Source of the DNA: Polydactylus sextarius
Taxonomy: Eukaryota; Chordata; Actinopteri; Polynemidae
DNA: 64,000 nucleotides
NCBI GenBank assembly: GCA_016801845.1
Contig: CM028926.1
Span: 6,856,501-6,920,500, forward strand
Reading direction: 5' to 3'
Below, piece by piece: positions 27,261 through 38,700 of this stretch. The position numbers and the translations under genes were made by a program. The notes below the pieces were generated by a model that was not told the DNA's origin, did no database searches, and saw only the letters and a list, made by a program, of their open reading frames with translations. How positions within the stretch are numbered: the first letter of the stretch is position 1; every line of letters starts with the position of its first letter.

Positions 27261-30200
27261 ACATGCTGGTGTTTGACGGATGGACAGAGCTAGGGTTAAA
27301 GAGGGGTCACCTTGTTTGTTTTGTTGTGTTTAGATGGAGATGGGGCGAGGTTGTGTTAATAAGGTCTGTTTGCTGCACTTCATCACCATACCTCAAAGTC
27401 TGATGGGATGGTGTGTTCAATCCCCTCCCCCCACACTGCTTTTATATCACTCTTTCTCCTGTGCACCCTCTCCCCACAAACACACACGCACACCCAGATA
27501 ACATGAGGAGTGTTGAAAGATACTTAATCACTATCTTCAGTTAAGTGTGAATGATTATAGTTCGTAATAACTAATTGGTCCCCCTTGGTTGCAGTTAGCT
27601 GCATATCAGCAGTGTTCCACAGCACTTGTCATTCTCTTTATCTATCAGCAGAAGATCCTTGAGCGTCTCTGGCCTGTAGTTGTGTTATTATCTTAACTGT
27701 AATGTTTTACCTCCAGTGAAATCACTGAAATCATCTGGGACAGAAAAACAGCTCACTGATGGTTCAACTGATGGAAGTAAATACAGGCTCATGGACTCAG
27801 AGGAACAGCCCAGCCTTTTATCCCTGCCTATCATCTATTTCATCAGTAAGCTGTTTTACTGGTATAAATATATATACACTTACTGTAAATAGCAGTAAAA
27901 TCAGTCACCAAGGTTGGCCTTGTGACCTGAGCTATATTCACTGGGGCAATATATGAGGATCAGTTATCCATAATGGATTATAATTCATGCTTGCTACAGT
28001 AGCTGACCTGCTGCATAGTTGCAGTCACATAAGTTATATTGACAGGATTCACTAACAGTGGGTATGGGGGATATTGCTAAGGATAAGTCTCTGGCATGCT
28101 TTACCAAGGTTGATCTCTTCAATCTTCCCTCCTCCCCCCACGGGAAAACAGGCTATTTTGCCTCTGTAAGCATGCCAGTTTCGATTTCATTTCCACTACG
28201 CTGCCACCTTCATGCTCTATGCTTCCTCAACATCTGCTGTTGAGGTGCTCTTAAATCTCAGCTACATTACTGGAGCTGGTCAGTGGCCAATTGAGACAGA
28301 CTGTTGGCCCTAATATAAAACGCTACATTACTTAATGTGAACATTTGTGCCCACTCAACTTTTCCCAGATAAACAAAAGTTCTTGGCTTGTAGAATTATT
28401 CTTAAACATTAAATCAAAGGCTCAAGTGGTGTTTACTGCCACATCAGCTGGGGTATGAGGGTGCTTCCCATCTTTGCTGCAGCTCCCTATACATGGATGT
28501 CAGCTTCTGTGGCTGTAGTGAAAATAAATGTAATAGCCAAAGCTCTCACCTGGAACAAGAAAGATTACTGGGCCATATCCTCACTTTCACGCCAGACTGT
28601 CCCCAAATAAACTGTGTATATGTTAGCAGTGGTCCCCTGCAGACTCTGTCACATTTATCTTCTCAGGCTGACTTAGCTTATCTTGGTTCCACCACATCAA
28701 CCGTAGCGAATTATCATATAAAAGACAGTAGGAAATGCATTTCATGTCATAGTTTGTGAACTGTGTGTATAGCTAGGTAACAAGGCAGGTGTGAGTGTAT
28801 TTGTCTATTTCTTTATTGCATGAAACATGTTTGGCATGTTCACGCATGATATAACATGTTTGTACAGACGTGTAACAGTGCCTCTACTATAGGATTCTTC
28901 TGTTTCAGATAGTATCAAACAAGTGGAGTCACTTGTGTTGAATCATTGTGGAATGAATCTATCTTCTGTATCAGATAGATGAACATATTTGCTACGAATT
29001 TGCCCATGTCAACAAAAGTAACTGTTACCAGCACAGTCCTGTTGATAAGTGGTAGTCAGACAGCTGGATTAATCCTCTCTTTATAACAAATCACCTCCCT
29101 CTTAACCTCTCAGAGAAGTAGAGGAGGAGAGAGTAAGAGCGAGGTGGGCAGATGATGTTGCTATCATCTTGCTGTTGCTGTTAATGAGCCTCATGCAGAA
29201 GCAGAACTAATGTCTTTCATGGAAAAAAATGCTTTTATTTATGTATTTCTGCACAGCTACTATACCTGTAAATAGTTACCTCCTGGAAAACCAACCTATA
29301 CATTTGTTTTTAACTGATTGAACCCCGTAGTCTCCTCAGGTGCCTCTCTTCTCAGTGTTTTAGAGCTGTTATGATAAACTTCTCTGAAGGATTAAAGCAT
29401 TCCCATCATGCACTTCCCTCAGGATGTGGTTGCTGTCAAAGTGAACCCCCCCAAGCCCTGCCGACAGAGATTTGGGATTTCCAAGAGACCTTAAACTCTC
29501 ACTGAACATGAAGGAGGGGAATGGAAATACAACCCAGGGAGACACATCCATAACCAACATAAATGTGTTCTCATCAAAGTGAATATTTCCGCTTTTCCCT
29601 GCTCTTTTCATCTTTTATGGATTTTCTCTGACAAAACCGTTCTTTGAGGCCTCATTTTCTGACAGATTTGTTGGTGATTATTAGGTTTACAATAAAAAAG
29701 TACCAGACATTTAAGGATTTCCTCCTCCTTTTGAACATTTCGGTTCAAGGGAAACTTTGGTTAACTTTTCCTCTCAAGATAAGAAGTTAACTGACGACAG
29801 CATATCTATCTGTGAGTTCCTTCTTCCCCCCCGCTCCCTATTTAACTCACTTGTCTTTCCACATGTTTCTTTGCACCTACTCGTTTAGAAGCTCTGCTCT
29901 GTCATTACCTGGGACAGAGGTGGATTCGTGGTGCATTTTGCACTCTGTAGTTTCCCCATCTTTCCCCTTCTATTTTGCCTGCATGCAAATAACCACCATG
30001 CTAGAGGAACACTGCTTCAGGATATCTGCTCCATGGTCGTATGTTAGCTCATCTCTTTTCTCTCCACTCATCTCCCCGGTGAGGTGAGCAGACACATGTC
30101 TGATAAGTGAACAGTATTTACACTCATCTGTGTGCTGTTCACCACGAGTGGTTACATTGCACAACCTCATTACATGAAAAGCAGCCACTGCTCTGCAGAC

Positions 30201-32390
30201 TAGGAGAGCCTTCTCTCACTCACTGAAATGTGGTCCACACATGATACAGGCGCTACATACTGTTCAGTCAGATGGAATTACTGTGTGATTAATGATGGGC
30301 CCATTAATTACAAGCTGAAACAAGTGTTCTACTTTTACAGCTTGCTGTTGAAAGAGGCTTTGAGTTTGTATTTGGTTTTGTTCAAACTTTGACATTACCT
30401 TGTCTAAAAGGTGAAAGTTCATTACTTAAAATAGTCAGGTCAGCGCTGGGTGTTCGTGGACGCTAAAGCTTCTTTTAAATAGCTGGTTCTAAAATGTGCT
30501 TGCCTTTGAAGCTAGGTCAACATGCATGTGTGTTAAACATATGCACAAGTTAGATGGGGTTTTCTATTTTGAAATTCTCCCAAGGATGAAAGCAAGGTCA
30601 GTGGTGTTATGCTTCAGCATAAACAGCCGTTTGAATATTGCGCTGTACTTAGACAGGTGTTAAAAAGGAGGTAAGTGCATCTAAGTAGTGTTTACACGCA
30701 TATCATAGTGAACACACCATATTCTATGGGCTATATTCCCTTGGTAAATCATCAACACTGTCTTTCCTGTGGCTCTTTTCACACAGTGTATTATACTAAT
30801 TGCAGTGCATTCATGGCGGTCAGACGAGTCTGCCTAATGTGTGTGCACACGTTGGCACACATGTGTCAGCGTGTGCATATGGGTTGTTTACAATTATGTG
30901 TTTAGAATTTGAACAAGATTTAAGACTTTGCTAACATAAATTCCCTGTTGCTTTTTGTCTCTTCATTACAGTGTTTCCATGATACACATCTGATTTTAGA
31001 AGAGAATTAAAGAGGGTTAGAGAAAAAAAGTACACAGAAGTGAGTTAAGCCTAGAGTAGAGGGGCTAACAGTGTACTGGCCTAGAAGTGAGAGCTTTGGA
31101 GGACATAATCTCTTTTATGCCTTTAATTTGGGAGGATTAGTAACCTACATCCTCTCATCTCTTGGATTCCAGCCTTTTATGGATGGACACTGCTCCCTTC
31201 ACTTCATCTTGTCTTTTTATTCAACTCAACAGGCAATCACTCCAGTTATTCTTCTGAACCTCTGCAAAACAGAACGTGTGAATTACATGATTTATAATAA
31301 TTCATAATTAACCAAAAAAAGTGTCTTTTTTTAAATGACCTTGCGCTTCTACATGGATGCAGCTCCTGGGGTGTGATTAGCGAGAGGGACGATTGCCAGT
31401 CACCCCTCATTTCCTCTCGTCAGTCAAACTAGTAGCGATGGTATGGAGGGGTTGTACTGTGAAAGGATGCATTGTGATTATGTAACACAAACACACTCTA
31501 CACCACTCCAGCTTGATAAATTCCTATCACCCACTGTTGTCCTCCATTGATCTGGCAAACCGAGGCCTGCATTGATTGTGGTCGCCCACAGATTGCAATC
31601 AGAAAGATACACGGTCTGAGGTCTTCTTTAAGCCAGAGGAGACAAAAGATAGATGCTGGGCTGTAAAATTCCTGCATTTTAATATGTCCAGATGCTACCC
31701 TGCAATTTCCAACTCCGACTTCACATCCTGTACTAATACATCTTATTTTATCTGCCTCCCAAGTTGTTATAGTGTTGTTTGAGAGCGGTGGAAGGGGCTG
31801 AAATTATTAGAGCTATTTGGTTCTGCATAAATCATAGTATTTGATGATGAATGAGTCTGAGTGAATGCTTCATGCAGCTTTGTAATTGCTGACAGAGAAA
31901 AAGCTGTGTTTCTGCAGCATAGGAATAGATTGATTTATTAAAAGCATAGTTCTTAATATCCTTTTAGACAGTATATTAATGTTCATTGATGTCTTCATTT
32001 GATAGCCACATCAGCACATTGAACAAACTGCTGCTCCTCTGATGATTTACATTGGACCCATCTGTGTACTTGCAATAATTAAAGTCTTTATTCAGGAGAC
32101 CTAAAACAGAAAGGGCCCATTAAGTGCCCTTATTTGTCACAGCACCTCCTATATTATAGAGAAATACAAGTCGTACAGTAGGATTTAGTGTGTAAAATAT
32201 AATTTATGTGGTTTTGAACACAGCAACATACACATTAAAGATGGAAGTAGTGTAAGGCAGAAGGCCAGGGAATAGAGCAGAGCAACATGACTGACAGAAT
32301 GTGGAGAGAAGTGTGAAACAAAACAAAAGATAAAACCATAGCTGTGGTTATAGCTGATGCGCAACGCACAAGAAACGATTCACCAGTTTG
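27260..32390. other. Intron sequence without recognised genes
   Basis: No coding or RNA features are recognised. A strong isolated donor-like sequence (GGAG|GTAAGTG) occurs at 30671 with no matching acceptor. The homeodomain-rich palindromic element near 30290 is listed separately. Confidence 0.6.
30270..30360. promoter_or_regulatory. Candidate regulatory element around a GATTAATGATGGGCCCATTAATTA core
   Basis: Two ATTAAT-type homeodomain cores flank a 10-bp perfect palindrome (ATGGGCCCAT) between about 30289 and 30310, giving a near-symmetrical arrangement. The surrounding 90 bp has no simple repeat. This is a motif-level call only. Confidence 0.2.
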
Positions 32391-32412
32391 GTGTGTGTGT
32401 GTGTGTGTGTGT
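32391..32412. repeat. (GT)11 microsatellite
   Basis: Perfect GT repeat with no associated gene. Confidence 0.95.
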
Positions 32413-32799
32413 TGTGGTATACAAAACCAAAATGGCTGCAGGATCAATTCACAATTTCCCACAAAAATATTATATAGTAAATGCATGTATTCATGTAAAT
32501 ATATGTAATCTCATTTCCCATTAAACATCAACAATTTCTTTATATATTCAAAACAAAGCCCGATGACGTGCCTCATTTCTCCTCATGCTGTGTATTCATT
32601 CTATTTAACATAATTAGATACACATAGATGGCTATGCAAGAAGGAGGGAGTGGCCTTAAGAGCTAAAAGACTGATGACCATGTCCTTTTCCCATTTACTT
32701 CTAATCTCTGTTCTGATGTGAAGTAAATTATACTGCGTTGCACATCGGCAAGCAGCCCCTTGCTGCCCTTCTCTTAGCCAGCACATAGCTCACCTTGAA
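32413..32799. other. Intron sequence without recognised genes
   Basis: AT-rich spacer between the GT array and the motif-dense block that starts near 32800. I see nothing coding in it. Confidence 0.6.
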
Positions 32800-33365
32800 G
32801 AGGTTTGTTGACTGACCAAGACTGACCACTGATCAAGCGTCAAGAGCCTTCCCAGGTCAGGTCAGAGTGCCCTCTTAACCTTTGTCTGCTTAACTCCAAA
32901 TTATGATGTATTAAAGCACAAAGAACTACTAATGGCTTTGCATGTATTAAACATCTGTGCTGCTCTTTGATCAAAGGGCCATTTACAACAGGACCCTAAA
33001 TATGCTCACAGGAAGTAGTGGTGAGTAAAAAAGGTCAGAGGCCAAGGCGAGCGTGTGAAGTGGACCTGTAGTTAATTATTGGCTTGCAAGAGCCTTTGTG
33101 CTGGGAGCCAGCTGTAAGACCAGAGGACTAAGGACTTTAATATCCTGTTTGCAGCCTCTAAATGATTCTCTGTATCAGAGAGCAACATTCCTGCAAGACA
33201 GAAATGGAGGCTGCTGCTTTGATGATGATTGGGCATGTCCTCCACTCTTCGAAGCAGATGATAATCTGCAATGCAGGTGCCTTGAGAGAGAGAATGGTAC
33301 ACTCATGATTGCGGTGAAGACCATTTCCCATTATCGCAGTATGCGATAGTGGATTGGAAGTCAGA
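32800..33365. promoter_or_regulatory. Candidate conserved non-coding element with TCF/LEF-type palindrome
   Basis: This 560-bp block has no simple repeats and holds several ordered motifs. There is a tandem pair of ACTGACCA units at 32811-32828, AGGTCAGGTCA at 32854-32864, and the palindrome CTTTGATCAAAG at 32965-32976, which is two TCF/LEF-type sites back to back. A TTAATTATTGG core lies at about 33072, and a 10-bp-stem hairpin at 33328-33352. Open frames overlap on both strands across 33072-33406 without resembling a protein. It could be an intronic enhancer; no conservation data are available. Confidence 0.3.
33328..33352. repeat. Inverted repeat, 10-bp stem and 5-base loop
   Basis: CCATTATCGC pairs with GCGATAGTGG (one G-T pair) around the loop AGTAT. 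It is too small for a microRNA precursor by itself and sits at the right edge of the motif-rich block. Confidence 0.6.
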
Positions 33366-33899
33366 CTGCGGGGCAGTGTAACCCTTTTTTCAAAGAGAGC
33401 GAGCATTGTCTCAGTTTAGAGCTGTGGCTCCATTCCTGTGGTGTCAGAAATTATACAGTTGGTCTGTAAAGACAGAATCCACTGTTTGGACTTGACTTGG
33501 CCACAGAGTGCAGTGATGTTTAGTTCAAAACCCCTCAATTTGCTTAGTCTTAAATGAGACATTGAGAAGTCACCAGACATTCCTGAAGAGAGTGAGCAAT
33601 CACTGCGCATTGTCAGGGTGTAGAAATGATAGAGGAGGGGAACCAAATAATTGACTTTGAAGATAGTGAAAAGGTATTTGGGTAACCACAAATATTGGTA
33701 GTGTTAACTGGAATGTAACTTTTCTGAGCACTGAGGTGTTTTATGTGTTGATGTTTTCGATTGTTGTGGGCGAATGACTAAAAGTTAGTTGAGCAATAGT
33801 TGATTCAATTTTTCATGTCTATGCCTGTGCACGATTCTTAAGAAGTCAGCTTGTTCTGTGACATTGATCATTTACCAAAGCTCCAACCACTGAACCTCT

Positions 33900-34025
33900 T
33901 TACAAATTAAATTACCTCAAACTGGAAGTTCTGTTAATCCAACCAATTAATTATGTTCTGAAAGTCAATAAGTCATTGACCCGCTTAATTAGGAAGTGAG
34001 AATGGATGATTCTTAATTGTTGTGT
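33900..34025. promoter_or_regulatory. Cluster of homeodomain-type cores
   Basis: At least five ATTA-type cores fall in about 115 bp: AAATTAAATTA at about 33904, GTTAATCC at about 33933, CCAATTAATTATG at about 33943, GCTTAATTAGG at about 33983 and CTTAATTG at about 34012. The spacing is irregular and there is no simple repeat. A clustered enhancer is possible; AT-rich intron by chance is the alternative. Confidence 0.25.
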
Positions 34026-35159
34026 TTATTTCTGCTCCAGATGTGTGTCCAGATGAGGCTCTGTATTATAACAGTGTCCTTTCTCTTACCACGTAGTGAA
34101 AGATCCTGGCAAAGACAGAACGGAATAGTCTTTGTAAAAGGCAGACTTTGTTTTCCTCTTTGTTTACCCTGGATTTAATCCACAGTCAGTTTGACAAGTT
34201 TCTTTAAGAGAGATAGCAATTATAGTCAGCTCCACTGAAAATTAAAGTAAATCTCATGAATACTGGCAGCAGCAGTGCTTTGTAGGGCTGGATACATGAC
34301 ATTATTTATTAAGTAATAATCCTATTAAGAGTTATACAGTTGAGGGTTTGGCTCACTACACTCTAAGGTTACATTTTCATTTGAGCACACTGTCAACAGA
34401 TAGAGTGTCATAAATGGTAATTATATTCCAGCATTCACCGTAAACTATATCCTTTAAACAAAAGCAACTCACAAAGCAAAGTCTTGCATTTGTGCCAGGG
34501 AATGAATAACTGGTGAGTTTTCCATCAGATTATTTGAGATCATGTAAAAATAAGTATGTTTTTAGGAGAGCTAGTCATGAAGTATTCAGTAAAATACCCC
34601 ATTTTATAGTAAGGCAACAAAATAATCTTTTAATAAACCTTTATTTTCCTTTAGCTTTCAGTGAAGATTTGGAGAAATATGTTTGATCTGTCTTTCTTTC
34701 TCTTTTTTAACGTGGCCTTTTTTTCAGTTTCTCTTCTTGCTTATTTCTCTGTAGGCTATGTTTCTGTCTGGTTGTCTGTCTGTCTCTCTCTCTGGGAGTA
34801 TATACTAGCTCTGTGGCAGAGGTCTCTCCCCCTTTTCCTCTAATTGGCCAGCTCCCCACTCTCCTTGCCTGCTAGATAATTGGACATGCAACCCAAACCC
34901 TTGCATCCCAATCACTGCAGCCCCCTATGCATTCCACACACACTTCTCCTCCCAGTGTGAATCTCTCCATGGACCCATCTTGACCACAAGATCAAAAGGA
35001 ATATACAATTCTGCACTGTCCAAAAACTCACCTCAATCCCAACACCAAATATCAGTATGGCATGGATTTTTATATACACTATATTGCATCCAATGTCTCC
35101 TCCAATTGCTTGAACCCCTGGAGACAAAGAGCAGCATCTTCTTCTGCAGTACATGGAGA
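34026..35159. other. Intron sequence without recognised genes
   Basis: AT-rich with T- and CTCT-rich patches near 34690-34795. I see no exon or RNA gene. Confidence 0.6.
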
Positions 35160-35300
35160 ACAAGGTAATTCATTTTGGGGTAGCCCTGCTGGAATTATTC
35201 ATAAGGGGTTCAATATCAAAATATTCCACTCTGCTCCGGCCCTTAATAATTCATGCTTAGCATTCGTCTTCATTTTTATAGGGAGCAGAGGAGTCATCCG
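35160..35300. promoter_or_regulatory. Candidate conserved non-coding element
   Basis: A repeat-free block containing AGGTAATTCATTT, GGAATTATTCATAAG and CTTAATAATTCATGC, three related AATTCAT/ATTATTCAT-like cores within about 100 bp. The repeated core suggests a shared binding factor, but this is inference from sequence alone. Confidence 0.2.
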
Positions 35301-38159
35301 TCATGATAGGGAGTCTTGGTTTAACTAGTACCCACACCCTGGTGTTGGTTGTATGGGGTTGTGGAGACAGGCCAAGAGGGAGGGAACAAAAGAAAGAGGC
35401 GTGTGGCTTTGTCACACTGATGAGAGGGCCCCCACATCTCTGGGAAGAAGGCTGCTCAAAGGAAGAGAAGGCTGAGCTGTTGACCTTTGGGAAAGGACCA
35501 TTGGCTTCAGATTGAGTGATGGTGTCAGCCGCTAGTGTAAAACACCTCTATTAGGAATGCCTGGCATGCTTGGGCGCTTCTAATTATGAAGAATGCAAAA
35601 CAACAGTCAGGAGAGACAGAAGAGGTCGCCATGCAGTCAGCCCTACTCCAGCCACTGCAGTGTGGGACCCTCCACCGCGTGACTACTTGTCTTCAAACAC
35701 TCATTACCTAAGCTTTGTATTGCAATCCTGCCTGTCTTTCCCAATCACAGTATGTGCTGCTGTTCTTGAGACTCTTTCCTCCGCTAATAACAGAGCTTTG
35801 TTTTCCTAGTAGTAGTCTATCAACATACCTAATACTCTACGCACACCCAGCAGGCAAAACCAAATCCACTCACATTTGAGCTCATTGAGTGGGAGTTAAG
35901 ATGGGCCCTGGAGTCCATCTAAGAAAATGCTAAGACCAGGCCAATAAAACCGAACCAGAAGAAAAATAACCCAGCATCAGTGCTTACTTCAACAGCAGAT
36001 GATATAAGCCATCTGTGTGCAATTTGACTTGACTGTGTTGTCATCTTTCTTCCCCGTAAGGTATCCCTGTGAGGGAAAGGCCTTGAAACATTATCAGCAG
36101 ATATGCATAGCTACTGCGCAGCCAGCGATGAAGGGAGGAATGGACAATTGGAAGCATGGAGCGACGGAGACTGGAGGGAGTCCCCGGAGGTTTTCCCACT
36201 GAGAGATGGAGGTCAACAGCAGAACGCAAATAGGCTTTTTTTTCTAGGAGCTATATGTCTACCTCCCAGTCTGATCAGTCACTGAGCACTGAGAGCTCTT
36301 TATAATGGACTACAGAGAATCATAGTAGATGCACTAGGACAAAAGGAAGAGACCAGACAGGAAGAAGATGAAACATTGTGTGGCCATCATTGAGTTCAAG
36401 CCTTATCACTGTTGGGTCAGATAGTTCAACCTCAACCGCTACTTATCAATGAATAAAAAACAGGTTACAGTGGTATATTTTGAGAGATGATTAAGTGTTA
36501 TAAAACCTCTCAGTATTCATCCTTACTTCAGCAATAAAACATATTTCCCCTGGTCGTATTCAGAATAGCCCAACTGGCAGATTTGTCATCTCTCATCTAT
36601 AGTTTTACTGTCACCAGCACCCATAAAACATCTCTATTTATTTAGCGGCAGCCAAGCGTTGCTGCTTGTCTCAAAGGAATGGCCTTGTGCCCACCCCAGT
36701 AACCTTGAGCCTAATGGAGGAGGTCAGCCTGAAGCAGAGGGGGGAGTTTTTTAAAGAAGGCATACAGAATAGAATGAGAAAATAAAAGAGAAAGGCAACA
36801 ATGACAGTATCCAGTACCAAAGCAGTATCTAGAAATACATCTCCTGGCCTCTCTTTCTTTCTGTCTTTCACTTGTTGTCTGTATTTCTCTTCCTCACCCT
36901 CTCATTATATCTCTCTCTCTTTCTTACTGAAATGTGTTGGAAAAAATCTATTATCACTTTTTTTTTTACATCTCAGCAACAATTAATTCTCTTCACATTT
37001 TAGTCTCCCAACACAATTGTTGCATTGGTTTCTAGCATTTTATGAGGTGATACTTTATATGCATGCATCTTTAAAGCATTTTTTTCTCTTTTGGTGAGAA
37101 ATGAACAGGAACCTGCAGAGAGTTGCTGACAGGGGAGAGCAAGAAAAATAGTCACAAATGAGGTCCAGGTGTGTGGGTAATCAATTTCATGGCGTTTGGA
37201 TTTGCAAGGCTGCATTCTGAAGGAGACTGTCATAATTGGGCCACCATTACAGACAGGTAATGGCTTTGCAGCATTCATTCTTTTTAGGCCTTACACGTAC
37301 AGAGGCACACACATTCCTGCATGGACCCAAAGAAATCACAGGCCATTGAGCACAATTGAGACAGATAGGTTTGTGGCATTTCCTAGTAACCCCCGTGTTT
37401 CAAGGACTCTTACTGGCTTGTTCATTCATCATAAGGGAAGGGCTGTTTAGAGGAGGTTTACTCTGGCTGTGGTCAGATTTATCACATAGTACAACTCCTG
37501 TTCAGCTTGTCCACATTAGCTAGATGAGCTGTCCAGAGCTGCAGGTGCTGCAAAGTTAAAAGGGGTTTTTATTAAGTCTAAACTGTAAATGGATTCACAT
37601 CACTGCCATCAGCTGCAGTACACAAGTGACCAGTCTACCAATGGATCATCACTCCTGCTTGCTTTTGTTTTGTTTTTGTTTTTTTGTCTACTTTTTCCTC
37701 TGCGGTATACTAGATAACACACATGTTACTGCAGTAACACATCTACATTTGTCCTTGTCAACCTCTGTCTGGGAAATAAGAGATTGCAGCAGATCATATA
37801 AAACAATGAAAATGTACCAGATCAAATGACGATTACATTCTCAAATCTGTATTACAAAGAATCTGAGTAAAAACAATATTTGGGGTGTATTTTTGAAGTT
37901 ATTTTACATAAAGACTAAAGTCTGGCAGTTCATACTGCGAGGGCCATTTATGTGACTGACTCGCATTGAAATGTCTGTTCAAAGCTGCTCTTGTTAAGAA
38001 TAGTAATTAAAATGACTTGCCGTCTGTGTGCTCTAAAGAATACTAAATTAAATTATGAAACTTTATCTTAACTGGTCCCAATTAAGTATTGTTCTTCTGC
38101 AGCAGCAGAAACAGTCAAGAGGAACCGACATGTACTGGCATTTTAGCAGATCTTCATTG
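35301..38159. other. Intron sequence without recognised genes
   Basis: Nothing coding is recognised. There is a pyrimidine-rich stretch with CTCT runs at about 36870-36925 and a T-run near 36958. An acceptor-like tract (TTTCTTCCCCGTAAG|GTATCC) lies at about 36062. Confidence 0.6.
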
Positions 38160-38180
38160 ACACACACACATACACACACA
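38160..38180. repeat. Imperfect (CA)n microsatellite
   Basis: CA repeat interrupted once by TA, lying at the left edge of a block that otherwise looks like a candidate conserved non-coding element. Confidence 0.9.
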
Positions 38181-38199
38181 TGCGCAAATATTCACACTG

Positions 38200-38700
38200 C
38201 ACACAAAAGAACATGCATCTTACAGTGTCTTGCATTTTTTCCTGCCTTAATGGATCCAATTATTCTTTCAAAGACTGCCAACACTGTTCCTTATGGTGAG
38301 CCTTTTGTGATGGTAATTCAGTTGTTTTTAATGGACACACTCTCAATAATGAACCTGTGGGGGGAAAGATTTTCCAGACAAATTGCATCTCACATGGCGA
38401 ACGTAGATTATGCTAATTTGAGGTGCAGAGAGGTTGTCATGTCTCATGAGGTAGGGGGTGCCATATATATTCCCTTTTATAATGGAGGAACCCTTCCTGT
38501 AATTGCCCCTAGTTTTGTACATTAATGGGAAGCGAGGGGTTTACTCATAGTGCTGAAGTATGTCACAATGTATTAAAATAGCATAGAAATGGACACATTT
38601 ATGCGCATATCCCCTGCTGAGGTACAGTATGGCACAATTCACCAATCTGCATTGTTTATTATTCATAGTTTGAATCATGGATATACTCTACTGTTGTGTT
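38200..38700. promoter_or_regulatory. Candidate conserved non-coding element, POU/homeodomain-rich
   Basis: Nearly 500 bp without simple repeats and with long stop-free stretches, containing ATTATGCTAATTTG at about 38409 (POU-octamer-like), CCAATTATTC at about 38256, GGTAATTCAG at about 38311, TGTAATTGCCCCTAG at about 38499 and TTTATTATTCATAG at about 38655. The overlapping plus-strand open frame (38055-38525) begins in the upstream CA repeat and resembles no protein, so a regulatory reading is preferred over a coding one. Confidence 0.3.

Noticed and set aside
30655..30680. Consensus donor GAG|GTAAGTG
   Set aside because: No acceptor or open Robo-like sequence precedes it; isolated donor-like sequences are common in long introns.
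38055..38525. 156-codon open frame
   Set aside because: Runs through a CA repeat giving a Thr-His string and does not resemble a protein; the stretch fits a non-coding element better.
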